A stretch of DNA of 64,000 nucleotides from Gammaproteobacteria bacterium (GTDB lineage: Bacteria; Pseudomonadota; Gammaproteobacteria; Steroidobacterales; Steroidobacteraceae). The notes beneath the pieces were generated by a model that was not told where the DNA came from, did not search any database, and saw nothing but the letters and a program-made list of their open reading frames with translations. Below, piece after piece: positions 52,167-60,733 of the stretch. Within the stretch, counting starts at the first letter, position 1, and the number at the start of each line of letters is the position of its first letter. The position numbers and the translations under genes were made by a program. The stretch covers positions 1 through 64,000 of the forward strand of contig JAQGOF010000080.1 in the NCBI GenBank assembly GCA_028293745.1, given 5' to 3'.

Positions 52167-53246
52167 TTGGCACAGGCCGCCCGCAGCCGCGCCGCCTCCG
52201 CCAGGCGATCCCCTCATGCCGGAAAGCGCCGTGACGCGCTTCCGTGGACGCGGCTGTCCGACGAAGAACTTCTCTCGCTGCGTTTTTGCGATCTGAAGCT
52301 GTCGATTGAGCGCTCACCACTGAAGCGTCGAGTGGACCGTCTTTACTCCGAGCTCGAAGGACGAGGCATTCAGGTGCGTCCTCATGTGTGGCTATCGGAG
52401 GAATGGTTTTCACCGGACGGCGTGCCGGGTATTGCTGTGCCGTTCTACCTTGCACACCCACGGCTCGAAAAGCTCGAGCGGCACATCATGCGCGAGGTGG
52501 AGGGCGGCAATGCGCGCTGGTTCATGCGCATCCTTCGTCATGAGGCGGGACACGCTGTCGACAACGCCTACCGATTGAGGCGCCGTAAGCGATGGCGCGA
52601 AGTTTTCGGACCGGCTTCCCTGCAATACCCCAACCGTTACAAGGCGCGTCCCGGCAGCAGGAGATACGTGCATCATCTTGGCGAATGGTACGCACAAGCC
52701 CATCCCACCGAGGATTTTGCTGAAACGTTCGCCGTCTGGCTGAAGCCGAATTCCAACTGGCGACGCAGTTACGCCGATTGGCCTGCGTTCCACAAGCTCA
52801 GCGTCGTCGAAGAGTTGGTCGCGAGCGTGCGCGGCGAGCCGGCTCCGGTGCGCAACAAGTCCAGAATAGAGCCCATTGATCTCAACACGCGCACGCTGGC
52901 TGAGCACTACCAGCGGCGACTCACCCGCAACAACCAGATTCGCCGTGGCCTCACGGATGAGTTGCTGAAAAGAATCTTCAGTGCGCAAAGGCTGCGCCGC
53001 GGGGCAATGCGCGCGTCGGCTTTGTTGCGCGGCCAGAAAAATCCTCTGATCAATGCCGTCGCCCGCGAGCTAGGCATGGAGCGTTATAGTGTCCACCAGA
53101 TTCTGCGCATGCTGATCGAACGCAGCGAGTCCCTTCAGTTGTTCGTGCAAGGCAATCGGCGCGATGCCATCCGGCACTCCCGCTGGATGCTCGGACGACT
53201 CGTGCGCCTGTATTCCCAAGGCGAGACTCCGCACTTGCCCCTATGA
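52167..53246 (+). CDS. putative zinc-binding metallopeptidase
   Basis: About 359 residues from the TTG at 52167, chosen because AGGAA lies 6 nt upstream; the frame is open to a GTG at 52047 without a ribosome site. A gluzincin-like motif HEAGH (about residue 125) is followed by HPTEDFAETFAVWL some 50 residues on, giving the third ligand candidate. The C-terminal part is Arg-rich. It overlaps the ATP-grasp gene by 4 bp (ATGA), so the two are translationally coupled. It may trim or hydrolyse bonds made by the ligase; this is inference. Confidence 0.82.
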   Translation: MAQAARSRAASARRSPHAGKRRDALPWTRLSDEELLSLRFCDLKLSIERSPLKRRVDRLYSELEGRGIQVRPHVWLSEEWFSPDGVPGIAVPFYLAHPRLEKLERHIMREVEGGNARWFMRILRHEAGHAVDNAYRLRRRKRWREVFGPASLQYPNRYKARPGSRRYVHHLGEWYAQAHPTEDFAETFAVWLKPNSNWRRSYADWPAFHKLSVVEELVASVRGEPAPVRNKSRIEPIDLNTRTLAEHYQRRLTRNNQIRRGLTDELLKRIFSAQRLRRGAMRASALLRGQKNPLINAVARELGMERYSVHQILRMLIERSESLQLFVQGNRRDAIRHSRWMLGRLVRLYSQGETPHLPL

Positions 53247-54277
53247 AAAAACTGCGCACGCTCGTGGTCATGCACGAGAGTTTGGTGCCGCCGGAAAATC
53301 TCGAAGGTCATACCGATAAGGAAATCGAAGAATGGCGCACTGAGTACGACGTCACGACGACTCTGCGCAAGGGCGGCCACGATGTCCGGTGCATGGGCGT
53401 CCTCGACAGCCTGACCGAGTTGCGCAGCGCCATTGCCGACTGGAAGCCCGATGTGGTTTTCAACCTGCTCGAGGAATTCAACGGCATCGTCACCTACGAT
53501 CAACATGTCGTTGCGTTTCTCGAGCTGATGCGTCAGCCGTACACGGGCTGCAATCCGCGGGGTCTGCTGCTGTCGCGCGACAAGTCGCTGTGCAAGCAAC
53601 TCCTGACATTCCATAGAATTCCCACGCCACAGTTTGCCGTATTTGCGCGCGGTGCGCGGATTCACGTGCCGCGCAAGTTGCAATTTCCCCTGTTCGTGAA
53701 ATCCACGGTCGAGGATGCCTCGCTCGGCATCGCGCAGGCGTCGGTGGTCGATGACCTCGCGAAGCTGAAAGAGCGGATCGAGTTCGTGCACCAGCAGGTC
53801 GGCTCGGATGCGCTCGTCGAAGAATTCGTCGAGGGCCGGGAGTTGTATGTAGGCGTGATGGGCAACGACCGCCTGACGCGCCTGCCCGTGTGGGAGATGG
53901 TGTTCGGCTCCATGCCCGACTCCCTGCCCGCCATAGCTACTCGCAAGGTGAAGTGGGACAAGCGCTACCAGGCGAAGTACGGCATCACGACGCGGGCCGC
54001 CGAGGATCTGCCGCCCGCCGTGCTCGCGACGCTCGACAAGCTGTCGCGACGCATCTATCGCGCGTTGGGGCTATCAGGCTATGCGCGGATGGACTTTCGC
54101 GTCAGGCCGGACGGACAGGTGTACGTGCTGGAGGCCAACGCCAACCCCAACCTCGAAGCTGCGGAGGATTTCGCAGAATCCGCACGTGCGGCCGGGGTAG
54201 GTTACGATGAGCTGCTCGAGAAGATCATGGGGCTGGGAACGTCGTATCGTGCGGAGTGGCGCGCCTACTATGGATAA
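53243..54277 (+). CDS. ATP-grasp ligase (D-Ala-D-Ala ligase-like)
   Basis: 344 residues. The N-terminal domain resembles the preATP-grasp region of D-Ala-D-Ala ligases (VVFNLLEEFNG, YTGCNPRGLLLSRDKSLCKQ). The ATP-grasp core has PLFVKSTVEDASLGIAQAS, VEEFVEGRELYVGVMG, and the metal-binding ARMDFRVRPDGQVYVLEANANPNL, with N in place of the usual TLPG loop. It therefore probably joins a carboxylate to an amine but need not make D-Ala-D-Ala. It is coupled to the upstream metallopeptidase and followed 6 bp on by a lipoprotein gene. Confidence 0.88.
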   Translation: MKKLRTLVVMHESLVPPENLEGHTDKEIEEWRTEYDVTTTLRKGGHDVRCMGVLDSLTELRSAIADWKPDVVFNLLEEFNGIVTYDQHVVAFLELMRQPYTGCNPRGLLLSRDKSLCKQLLTFHRIPTPQFAVFARGARIHVPRKLQFPLFVKSTVEDASLGIAQASVVDDLAKLKERIEFVHQQVGSDALVEEFVEGRELYVGVMGNDRLTRLPVWEMVFGSMPDSLPAIATRKVKWDKRYQAKYGITTRAAEDLPPAVLATLDKLSRRIYRALGLSGYARMDFRVRPDGQVYVLEANANPNLEAAEDFAESARAAGVGYDELLEKIMGLGTSYRAEWRAYYG

Positions 54278-54283
54278 CAAGTG

Positions 54284-54973
54284 ATGCCCACGGGGTTGTG
54301 CGGATATCTGACCATGGCGACGTCTGTCGCGATGGCCATGGTGTGCCCGGGGCTCACCGGCTGCGCGAGCACGGAAGAGAAACGCGATATCGCCATGCAG
54401 GAGCTGGTGTTGATGTTTCCCGGCCATTACGACAACACAGCCCAGGTGGAGGCAGACATTGCGCACGGCGTGCAGCCCCCACATGAGGCGGTCGTGCTGG
54501 ATATCGTGCCGATCGAAGCCATCATGATCGGCGAGAACGTCTTCTACGTGCAGGAGAGTGTTGCCGGCGACCCGAAGCGTGTTCTCGGGCAGAAGGTGGT
54601 GATGTTTGGTGTGGTCAAGAAGGAAATCGTGCAGACCGACTACTCTCTCAACGAGCCGTACCGCTGGCGCAACGGCCAGCTCAATCCGGATCTGTTCAAG
54701 GCACTGATGGTGCAGGACGTCCACTCGAACAAGGGCTGCAGCCTGCGCTGGAAGCGCTCCGAAGGACATTTCGTCGCCGCCAACGAACCGAAGACCTGCC
54801 ACAGCCGCGCCGACGGCGCCGGCGGGATCGCGCAGATCCAATCCCGCGCGGAGCTGGGACCGGTGGAATATGCGACAGCGCAGCTTGCCTTCGACAAGCC
54901 GGGCCACCTGGCGCAAGGGCGCACGGACGAGCCGTTCTACCGCTTTCGCAAACAGTCACGCGAGAGCGAGTAG
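54284..54973 (+). CDS. CpcT/CpeT-like lipoprotein
   Basis: 229 residues; GTG at 54281 is an alternative start. A lipoprotein signal (AMAMVCPGLTGC, lipobox LTGC) is followed by a CpcT/CpeT-type fold: LVLMFPGHYDNTAQVEADI, NVFYVQESV, then the family segment GCSLRWKRSEGHFVAANEP with a Cys-containing TCHSR. The founding CpcT members attach bilins to phycobiliproteins in cyanobacteria, but the fold is widespread in bacteria without phycobilisomes and its role there is unknown. It lies 6 bp after the ATP-grasp ligase and is probably the last gene of that transcript. Confidence 0.75.
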   Translation: MPTGLCGYLTMATSVAMAMVCPGLTGCASTEEKRDIAMQELVLMFPGHYDNTAQVEADIAHGVQPPHEAVVLDIVPIEAIMIGENVFYVQESVAGDPKRVLGQKVVMFGVVKKEIVQTDYSLNEPYRWRNGQLNPDLFKALMVQDVHSNKGCSLRWKRSEGHFVAANEPKTCHSRADGAGGIAQIQSRAELGPVEYATAQLAFDKPGHLAQGRTDEPFYRFRKQSRESE

Positions 54974-54987
54974 CAGCCGGTGCGAGC

Positions 54988-57132
54988 TCAGTTGCGCAGA
55001 TGCGCATCGAGCCAGCCGAGCACGTTCTGATACCACTGCACCGAATCGGCGGGCTGCAACACCCAGTGGTTCTCGTTGGGAAACAGCAGCAGCCGGCTTT
55101 CGATCGCGCGCCGCTGCAACGCGGTGAACGCGGCGATTCCATGGTCATAGGGGATACGGAAATCCTGCTCGCCATGCACGACCAACATCGGCGTGTGCCA
55201 CTTTGACACGAAGTTGACCGGGTTGAATTGCTCGTAGGCCTGTGGGTTCTCGTATTGCGGGCCGCCGTTCTCCCACTCAGCGAACCACAGCTCCTCGGTG
55301 GTGTAGTACATCATCCGGTTGTCGAAGACGCCGTCGTGGTTGACGAGGCAGCGGAAGCGGTCGGGCCAGTTGCCTTCGATCCAGTTCATCATGTACCCGC
55401 CATACGAGCCGCCAAGGGCGCAGGCGCGTTCAGCCTCCAACCAGGGATAACGTGCGGTGGCTGCCTCCAGGCCCTTCTGCAGGTCCACCAGCGGCTTGCC
55501 GCCCCAATCGCGGCGGATCGAGTCGGTGAAGGCCTGCCCGTAGCCTTGCGAGCCGTGGAAGTCGATCATGACCACGGCGTAGCCGCTGGCGGCGAATGTC
55601 TGTGCATTCCAGCGATAGGTCCAGTAGTTCCCGAAGCTGCCCTCCGGTCCGCCGTGGACGAGGAAAGCTATGGGATAGCGTTTGCCCGGCTCGAATCCGT
55701 ACGGCCTCACCACGTAGCCGTACACGGTCTCGTCGTTCCAGCCCTTGAAGTTGAATTGCTCGAACTCGCTCAGGATGCGCCGGCCCAGCAGCTCCTGGTT
55801 CACTTTCGTCAGCCGGTGCGGTGAGCCGCTGCCCGGCGGTACGGCAAACAGGTCGGCCGGTGCGCCCAGGTTTTCCCACGCGAATACGATCGAATCCGGG
55901 GCTGCGGCAAAGCTGCCGACATGCCCGGTGCCCACGATCTTGTGGGGCGTGCCATTGGCCGGGTCGATCCAGAAAAGCGACACCTGCCCCACATCCTCGG
56001 CCGTCGCCAGGAGCCTGCGGCCATCGGCGGTTGCGCCGAGGTGGCTGACCGAGCGATCCCAGGATTGAGTGAGCGGCCGCGCGACCCCGGTCTTCCCATC
56101 GCGCAACATCACGTGAAAGCGATCAGCCTCGAAACCAGGCCTGTCCATTGCGAGCCACGCCAGGTCGCCGTTCTTCAGGAAGACGGGCTGAGTGTCCCAG
56201 GCGTGATTCGCGGCCGTGAGGTTCCTGGGCTGCGCTACGTGGTCCACGGGAACCTGGTACAGGTCGAAGTTGGTGGACCACGGCTCGGTGCGGCCGGCAA
56301 TGCGCGCCGAGAAGACGATTGAGCCGCCATCGGGACTGAACGCAAACTCTTCATCGCCGCCCATCGGCTTGGAAGGAATGTCGGCGTCGAGTGACCGGGA
56401 GAGATCGAGCGGGGTGTCTGCCTTGCCGTCCGCGTTGATGCGCGCAACAAACAGGTGCGAGCGCGTACCGTTACTCCAGGTGTCCCAGTGCCGGATGAAC
56501 AGACGGTCATACACCCGGCCCGTCGCCTTGTTCTTGTCGCGCGCCGCGAGCCTGTCCTGGGTGCAACGCAAATCGGTGCAGTCGGGAAAGACGTCCAGGG
56601 TAATGGCAATGCGGTCGCCCCTCGGCGAAACCTTGAGCGTGCCAACATCGAGGGGATAGTCCGTCACGCGCGCCGCTTCGCCCCCGGCCAGGGACAAGCG
56701 CCACACTTGCGACTGACCGGAGCGTGTCGATAGGAAATAGATCGTACGGCTGTCGGGTGCCCACCGTGGGCTCGAGTCGTTGGCGTCGTTCTGAGTGAGG
56801 CGGCGCGGTGTCGCGTCCTTTTGCGTCAGGTCGAGCAGCCACACATCGGTGCGGCCCCGGTTTGCTTCCATGTCCGTTTCGCGCAGCACGAAGGCGACGT
56901 AGTGACCGTCCGGCGAAACCTGTGGATCCGTAACTCGCTTGAGTCGGACTAGATCGTCGACGGTGAAAGGTCTCATCTGCGCGGGCGCGGCCCGCGCGGC
57001 GGCTGGCACGGGCGCTGTTGGAGCGGCCCGAGTGGCCGAGGCGTGCGGAGGAGGTGAGGCCTGCGGAGCGGATGACGCGTGAGGAGCTCCCGCCAGAAAC
57101 AGGGCGGGTAGTGCGGCGGCGAAGCGAATCAC
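54988..57132 (-). CDS. exported S9-family (prolyl oligopeptidase/acylaminoacyl-like) serine peptidase
   Basis: 714 residues from a GTG at 57132 that overlaps the GST stop as GTGA and begins a signal peptide (MIRFAAALPALFLAGAPHAS). Upstream starts at 57168 and 57195 would sit deep within GST and spoil the leader. An N-terminal beta-propeller (about residues 40-430, with TPRRLTQNDANDSSPRWAPD blades) is followed by a C-terminal alpha/beta hydrolase with catalytic Ser in GGSYGGYMMNW. The Asp lies in VVHGEQDFRIPY and the His in FPNENHWVL. It hydrolyses short peptides, probably in the periplasm, and is coupled to the GST gene. Confidence 0.92.
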   Translation of the reverse strand: MIRFAAALPALFLAGAPHASSAPQASPPPHASATRAAPTAPVPAAARAAPAQMRPFTVDDLVRLKRVTDPQVSPDGHYVAFVLRETDMEANRGRTDVWLLDLTQKDATPRRLTQNDANDSSPRWAPDSRTIYFLSTRSGQSQVWRLSLAGGEAARVTDYPLDVGTLKVSPRGDRIAITLDVFPDCTDLRCTQDRLAARDKNKATGRVYDRLFIRHWDTWSNGTRSHLFVARINADGKADTPLDLSRSLDADIPSKPMGGDEEFAFSPDGGSIVFSARIAGRTEPWSTNFDLYQVPVDHVAQPRNLTAANHAWDTQPVFLKNGDLAWLAMDRPGFEADRFHVMLRDGKTGVARPLTQSWDRSVSHLGATADGRRLLATAEDVGQVSLFWIDPANGTPHKIVGTGHVGSFAAAPDSIVFAWENLGAPADLFAVPPGSGSPHRLTKVNQELLGRRILSEFEQFNFKGWNDETVYGYVVRPYGFEPGKRYPIAFLVHGGPEGSFGNYWTYRWNAQTFAASGYAVVMIDFHGSQGYGQAFTDSIRRDWGGKPLVDLQKGLEAATARYPWLEAERACALGGSYGGYMMNWIEGNWPDRFRCLVNHDGVFDNRMMYYTTEELWFAEWENGGPQYENPQAYEQFNPVNFVSKWHTPMLVVHGEQDFRIPYDHGIAAFTALQRRAIESRLLLFPNENHWVLQPADSVQWYQNVLGWLDAHLRN

Positions 57133-57791
57133 TTGACCAAACCCACTTCGTATCCGGGGACGGTCCATGTCTCGCTCTTGGCGGCGAGCAACCATTTCTG
57201 CAGGACGGGATCTTCGAGGCCCGCAGCTAAGTACCAGCGGGCGGTCTGGGTGAGAGGCGCGCCGTAAGTGTTGAAACGCAGCACCACTGGAGCGTACATG
57301 GCGTCAGCTACCGAATACTCGCCGAACAGCCAGGGGCCGCTGCTCTTGCCAAAGCGCGATCTGCAGTCGCTCCAGATCTCTTCGATGCGCTCGATGTCGG
57401 CTTCGAGTCCCGGCGTCAGGGGTGTGCGCCGGTTGCGAGCCGTCGCATTGAGCGGCCATTCGGCGCGCAGGTTGGCAAAACCGGAATGCATCTCGGCGCA
57501 CACCGAGCGCGCGACTGCACGAGCTGTGCGGTCCACGGGCCAGCCGTGGCCCGTGACCTCGGCGATGTATTCGCAGATGGCGAGGGAATCCCAAATGGCC
57601 AACTCGCCGTGCAGCAGCACCGGCACCCGGCCAGTGGGGCTGTAGCGAGCGATTTCGTCTTTAAACTGTGCAGTGTCGAGCGGTAGGATGGTTTCCCGGA
57701 ACTTCACTCCCAGGTGCGTCATCAGCATCCAGGGCCGCAGCGACCAGGAGGAGAAGTTCTTGTTGCCGATCACGAGGTGAAATTCAGACAT
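57129..57791 (-). CDS. glutathione S-transferase family protein
   Basis: 220 residues from the ATG at 57791. The thioredoxin-like N-terminal domain has IGNKNFSSWSLRPWML and the cis-Pro region TGRVPVLLHG followed by WDSLAICEYIAE. The C-terminal helical domain has LFGEYSVADAMYAPVV with the N-capping Asp. It probably handles electrophiles or maleylacetoacetate-type isomerisations, since the IGNKNFSSWSLR type occurs widely in gammaproteobacteria. Its start codon abuts the start codon of the divergent HAD gene (CATATG) and its stop overlaps the S9 peptidase start. Confidence 0.92.
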   Translation of the reverse strand: MSEFHLVIGNKNFSSWSLRPWMLMTHLGVKFRETILPLDTAQFKDEIARYSPTGRVPVLLHGELAIWDSLAICEYIAEVTGHGWPVDRTARAVARSVCAEMHSGFANLRAEWPLNATARNRRTPLTPGLEADIERIEEIWSDCRSRFGKSSGPWLFGEYSVADAMYAPVVLRFNTYGAPLTQTARWYLAAGLEDPVLQKWLLAAKSETWTVPGYEVGLVK

Positions 57792-58490
57792 ATGGTGGCC
57801 CTTTCGCACGCGATCCGTGCCGTCGCTTTCGATCTGGATAATACCTTGTGGGACGTCGATCCTGTGCTCGTGCGAGCCGAGGAACGCTGGCTGCAGTGGT
57901 TGCGCGAGAACTGTCCACGCATCCCCGAGCGGCTCTCGATGGATGACATGCGCACTGCCCGGATGCAGCTTGCGGCGCGCGAGCCCCACAATGCGCATGA
58001 TTTCACGTACCTGCGAATCGCTTCACTCGCGCAACATGCGCGCGAATACGGTTACGACGAGAGCATCGCGGAAGCGGCATTCGAGATCTTCATCACTGCG
58101 CGCAACCAGCTCGACCTGTACGCCGATGTCCGCCCTGGGCTGCAGAGACTGCGCGCCCGATACGCGCTCGCGACACTCAGCAACGGGAATGCCGACCTGG
58201 GTCGCATCGGGGTGGCTGATCTGTTCAGTGTGTCACTGAACGCTCGCGGCGTCGGTGCCGCAAAGCCCGATCGCCGTTGTTTCGAGCGTTTGGTCGAAGA
58301 TCTGCGCCTCGAGCCGCAGGAAGTCATTTATGTAGGCGACGATCCGCTGCTGGACGTTGAAGCGGCGCGCATTGCCGGCCTGGCGACTGCCTGGATGAAT
58401 CGAACGGGTCAGACCTGGCCGGCTGCGGTGCGTCCCGCGGACGTCGATGTCAGCGACTGCATCGAATTGGCGGTCCAACTGGGAACCTGA
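57792..58490 (+). CDS. HAD-family hydrolase
   Basis: 232 residues from the ATG at 57792. HAD motif I is AVAFDLDNTLWD, motif II LATLSNGNADL, the Lys lies in GAAKPDRRCFERL, and motif IV is VIYVGDDPLLDVEAAR. It resembles HAD-IA phosphatases (YjjG/nucleotidase or haloacid-dehalogenase type). The ATG shares the CATATG with the GST start, so each gene's leader and promoter must lie inside the other. The substrate is unknown. Confidence 0.9.
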   Translation: MVALSHAIRAVAFDLDNTLWDVDPVLVRAEERWLQWLRENCPRIPERLSMDDMRTARMQLAAREPHNAHDFTYLRIASLAQHAREYGYDESIAEAAFEIFITARNQLDLYADVRPGLQRLRARYALATLSNGNADLGRIGVADLFSVSLNARGVGAAKPDRRCFERLVEDLRLEPQEVIYVGDDPLLDVEAARIAGLATAWMNRTGQTWPAAVRPADVDVSDCIELAVQLGT

Positions 58491-58493
58491 GCC

Positions 58494-59867
58494 TTACTGC
58501 AGCGGCAGGCTGCGCGTCTCGACGATGAAGTATTTCGCGGTGAGCGCGGCAATAAGGGGAATCACGCTTACCCACAACAGGGTATCGCTCAGAACGCCGC
58601 TGGAGCCGCCGGCACGCGCGGAGACCATTCCGACGAACAGTGGGCCGCCCGCCGCGACCAGGCGGCCGATGTTGTAGCAGAAACCGGCGCCGGTGGCGCG
58701 CAGGCGGGCCGGAAACAACTCCGGCAGGTAGAATGGAAACGTGCCGAACACGCCATACACACCGGCGCCGACAAAGAAGAGCATCGCCAGCCGTGTTGGT
58801 GGCGCAAGATCCAAGCCGAACGTCACGAATAGCATCAGTGCCGAATACAGGAAGTAGGCGACGTACATCGGCCGGCGACCGAGTGTTCGACTCAGGACGA
58901 TGGCGGCGAACGCGCCCAGCAGACCGCCTAAGTTGAAGGCGTTGGATGCGCGCGCCTTCCACGTCTCGGCTAGAAGTCGCGAGGCATCTGCGGACAGACC
59001 CAGGTGGGCGGCATGCTCGCCGGCCAGTGTGCTGCCGAGAAGAGGCACGAAAGCGTTGCACGCCCACCAGCTGACGACAGCCGTGATGGCTACTCCAGCA
59101 CCGCTGATTGTCCGCTTTCGCATGTCTGCGCTGAACAATTCGCGTGGCGAGGGCGGGTGTTCCCGCGCAGCTGCGGCAGTCCAGTGTGTGCTCTCGCGTA
59201 CAAATATTCTAATCAGCAACGCGAGAATCACCGGCGCGAGACCAGCGAGGAACACGTATCTCCAGGAGGTCTGAGGCGTCGCCGCGAACCAGACTCCCGC
59301 GATCAGGTAATTGACAGTGCTCGCAAGGACGATGCCGAGCGGCGACGAGCTTTGCAAAATGACGCCAGCTTCGACACGCCGGTCTTCCGGAACCGTCTCG
59401 GCAACGAGGGCAGCGCCAATCCCCCACTCGCCGCCGATTCCGAGGCTCGCCAACGCCCGAAACGCAATGAGCTGCCAGATATTGGTTGCGGCCGCGCACA
59501 ACGCGGTCCCTGCGGCGTACACTGCAATCGTCGCAAACAGAGCATGTTTGCGTCCGATCCGGTCGGCGAGCCAGCCGAACAACACGCCGCCAGCGGCCCA
59601 ACCTACGAGCAGGATTGACGTGATGGCGCCGGTCCAGAAGACCGTCGCCTCGTGAGCACCGGGCGCCCCGGGTTGAAGGCCGAGTAGCACGGGCACGCAG
59701 TTGGGCGCCACGAAGTTGAAAAGCAGGGCATCGAAGACATCGAATCCCCAGCCCGCCCAGGCGGCGGCGATCACGAGCCAGTGATAGCCCGAAAAGCCCA
59801 GAAAACCTTTGCGTGCGACGTCGATTCGCGAAGTCGAGACCACTCTTCCTCCGGGCCGGGCGTTCAT
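58494..59867 (-). CDS. MFS transporter
   Basis: 457 residues with about 12 hydrophobic segments. The MFS signature between helices 2 and 3 is GWLADRIGRKHAL, and the symmetric mid-protein segment is SRTLGRRPMY. It begins SGYHWLVIAAAWAGWGFDVFD and contains RALASLGIGGEWGIGAALVAE, as in the aromatic-acid/sialate/metabolite-proton symporters. The large central loop is followed by WWACNAFVPLLG. It sits in the inner membrane and probably imports a small carboxylate; the substrate is unknown. Confidence 0.92.
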   Translation of the reverse strand: MNARPGGRVVSTSRIDVARKGFLGFSGYHWLVIAAAWAGWGFDVFDALLFNFVAPNCVPVLLGLQPGAPGAHEATVFWTGAITSILLVGWAAGGVLFGWLADRIGRKHALFATIAVYAAGTALCAAATNIWQLIAFRALASLGIGGEWGIGAALVAETVPEDRRVEAGVILQSSSPLGIVLASTVNYLIAGVWFAATPQTSWRYVFLAGLAPVILALLIRIFVRESTHWTAAAAREHPPSPRELFSADMRKRTISGAGVAITAVVSWWACNAFVPLLGSTLAGEHAAHLGLSADASRLLAETWKARASNAFNLGGLLGAFAAIVLSRTLGRRPMYVAYFLYSALMLFVTFGLDLAPPTRLAMLFFVGAGVYGVFGTFPFYLPELFPARLRATGAGFCYNIGRLVAAGGPLFVGMVSARAGGSSGVLSDTLLWVSVIPLIAALTAKYFIVETRSLPLQ

Positions 59868-59941
59868 GGCGCTCGCCGGTTGGCGTTCGTTGTTAGCAGT
59901 CTAACCGCTCCGCTGCCAGGGTCGGAAATTCCTACACGATG

Positions 59942-59958
59942 CGTGAAACTCTTTCACG
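59942..59958. repeat. 7-bp dyad upstream of the paired uncharacterised genes
   Basis: cgtgaaa/tttcacg with a three-base spacer lies about 125 bp upstream of the ATG at 60082 and is also 75-90 bp upstream of the divergent MFS gene. Its symmetry suits a dimeric regulator shared by both genes, but no regulator is encoded next to it. Confidence 0.45.
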
Positions 59959-60081
59959 TGCGCGCACAGGGTCGGATTTGGTGGAATTGGTCACGGAATC
60001 AACGGCTGCAGGTGAGTGAACTTTAACCACCGTCTGCCGTTCTACTTATGAGAGAGTGAAAAGTCAGGAGGCCATTGCTGT

Positions 60082-60729
60082 ATGCCAAGCGGTCACCCCT
60101 CGACCCGTGTAGTACCGGTTGCCAATCTGCGCGAGTTCTTCAAAGACGAGCTGCACGGAGCTCTGGAGAAACAGCAGGTGGCGGTCGAAGACCAGACCGA
60201 GCACTACGTGGTTAATCTCCTCACGCTGTTCTCACGCTCGGAAGCGCTGTACGAACAGACCTCCGATGGCCCTCGCCTCAAACCTCTCGTGGTCATGCTG
60301 TCCGAAGCCCTGGAGGCACCCTCCGCTGGAGACCGCAATCGCGCCTTGCAGCGGCTCGGAGATGTCTCGCTCTTCATTGCCGGCTTCTTTGCACAGAGCT
60401 TTGCCCGCAAGCTGATCGACATCGACTATCACATTGCCATGGGCGGACGTGCCTATGCGACGCTGGCCGAAGCTCTGTCGCGGGGAAGAAGCCGGGTGCT
60501 GGGCAACGTATTCGGCGAGCTTGCCGAGAAGTTTCAACCGATGGTCGATGCGCTGAACGAGCTGAGCGAGACCTCGTACGCGCATTCCGACAAGGACATC
60601 CTGAGGCTCTATGAGATCTGGCTGAAGACCGGCAGCCGCCGTTGCTTCGACATTCTCAAGCGCCTGGGCGTCGATCCGACGGCCTCCGGCGGTACGGCCT
60701 TCGCCGGCGGCGCGACGTTCTCACACTGA
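60082..60729 (+). CDS. uncharacterised all-helical protein, first of a pair
   Basis: 215 residues, with AGGAGG upstream of the ATG. No signal peptide or membrane helix is visible. The sequence is rich in amphipathic helix (LREFFKDELHGALEKQQV, LRLYEIWLKTGSRRCFDIL) with a conserved-looking TEHYVVNLLTLFSRSE segment and ends in Gly/Ala/Thr. I recall this type as a conserved hypothetical of gammaproteobacteria with no assigned function. It lies 4 bp before the next gene and the two almost certainly form one unit. Confidence 0.8.
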   Translation: MPSGHPSTRVVPVANLREFFKDELHGALEKQQVAVEDQTEHYVVNLLTLFSRSEALYEQTSDGPRLKPLVVMLSEALEAPSAGDRNRALQRLGDVSLFIAGFFAQSFARKLIDIDYHIAMGGRAYATLAEALSRGRSRVLGNVFGELAEKFQPMVDALNELSETSYAHSDKDILRLYEIWLKTGSRRCFDILKRLGVDPTASGGTAFAGGATFSH

Positions 60730-60733
60730 CCCC

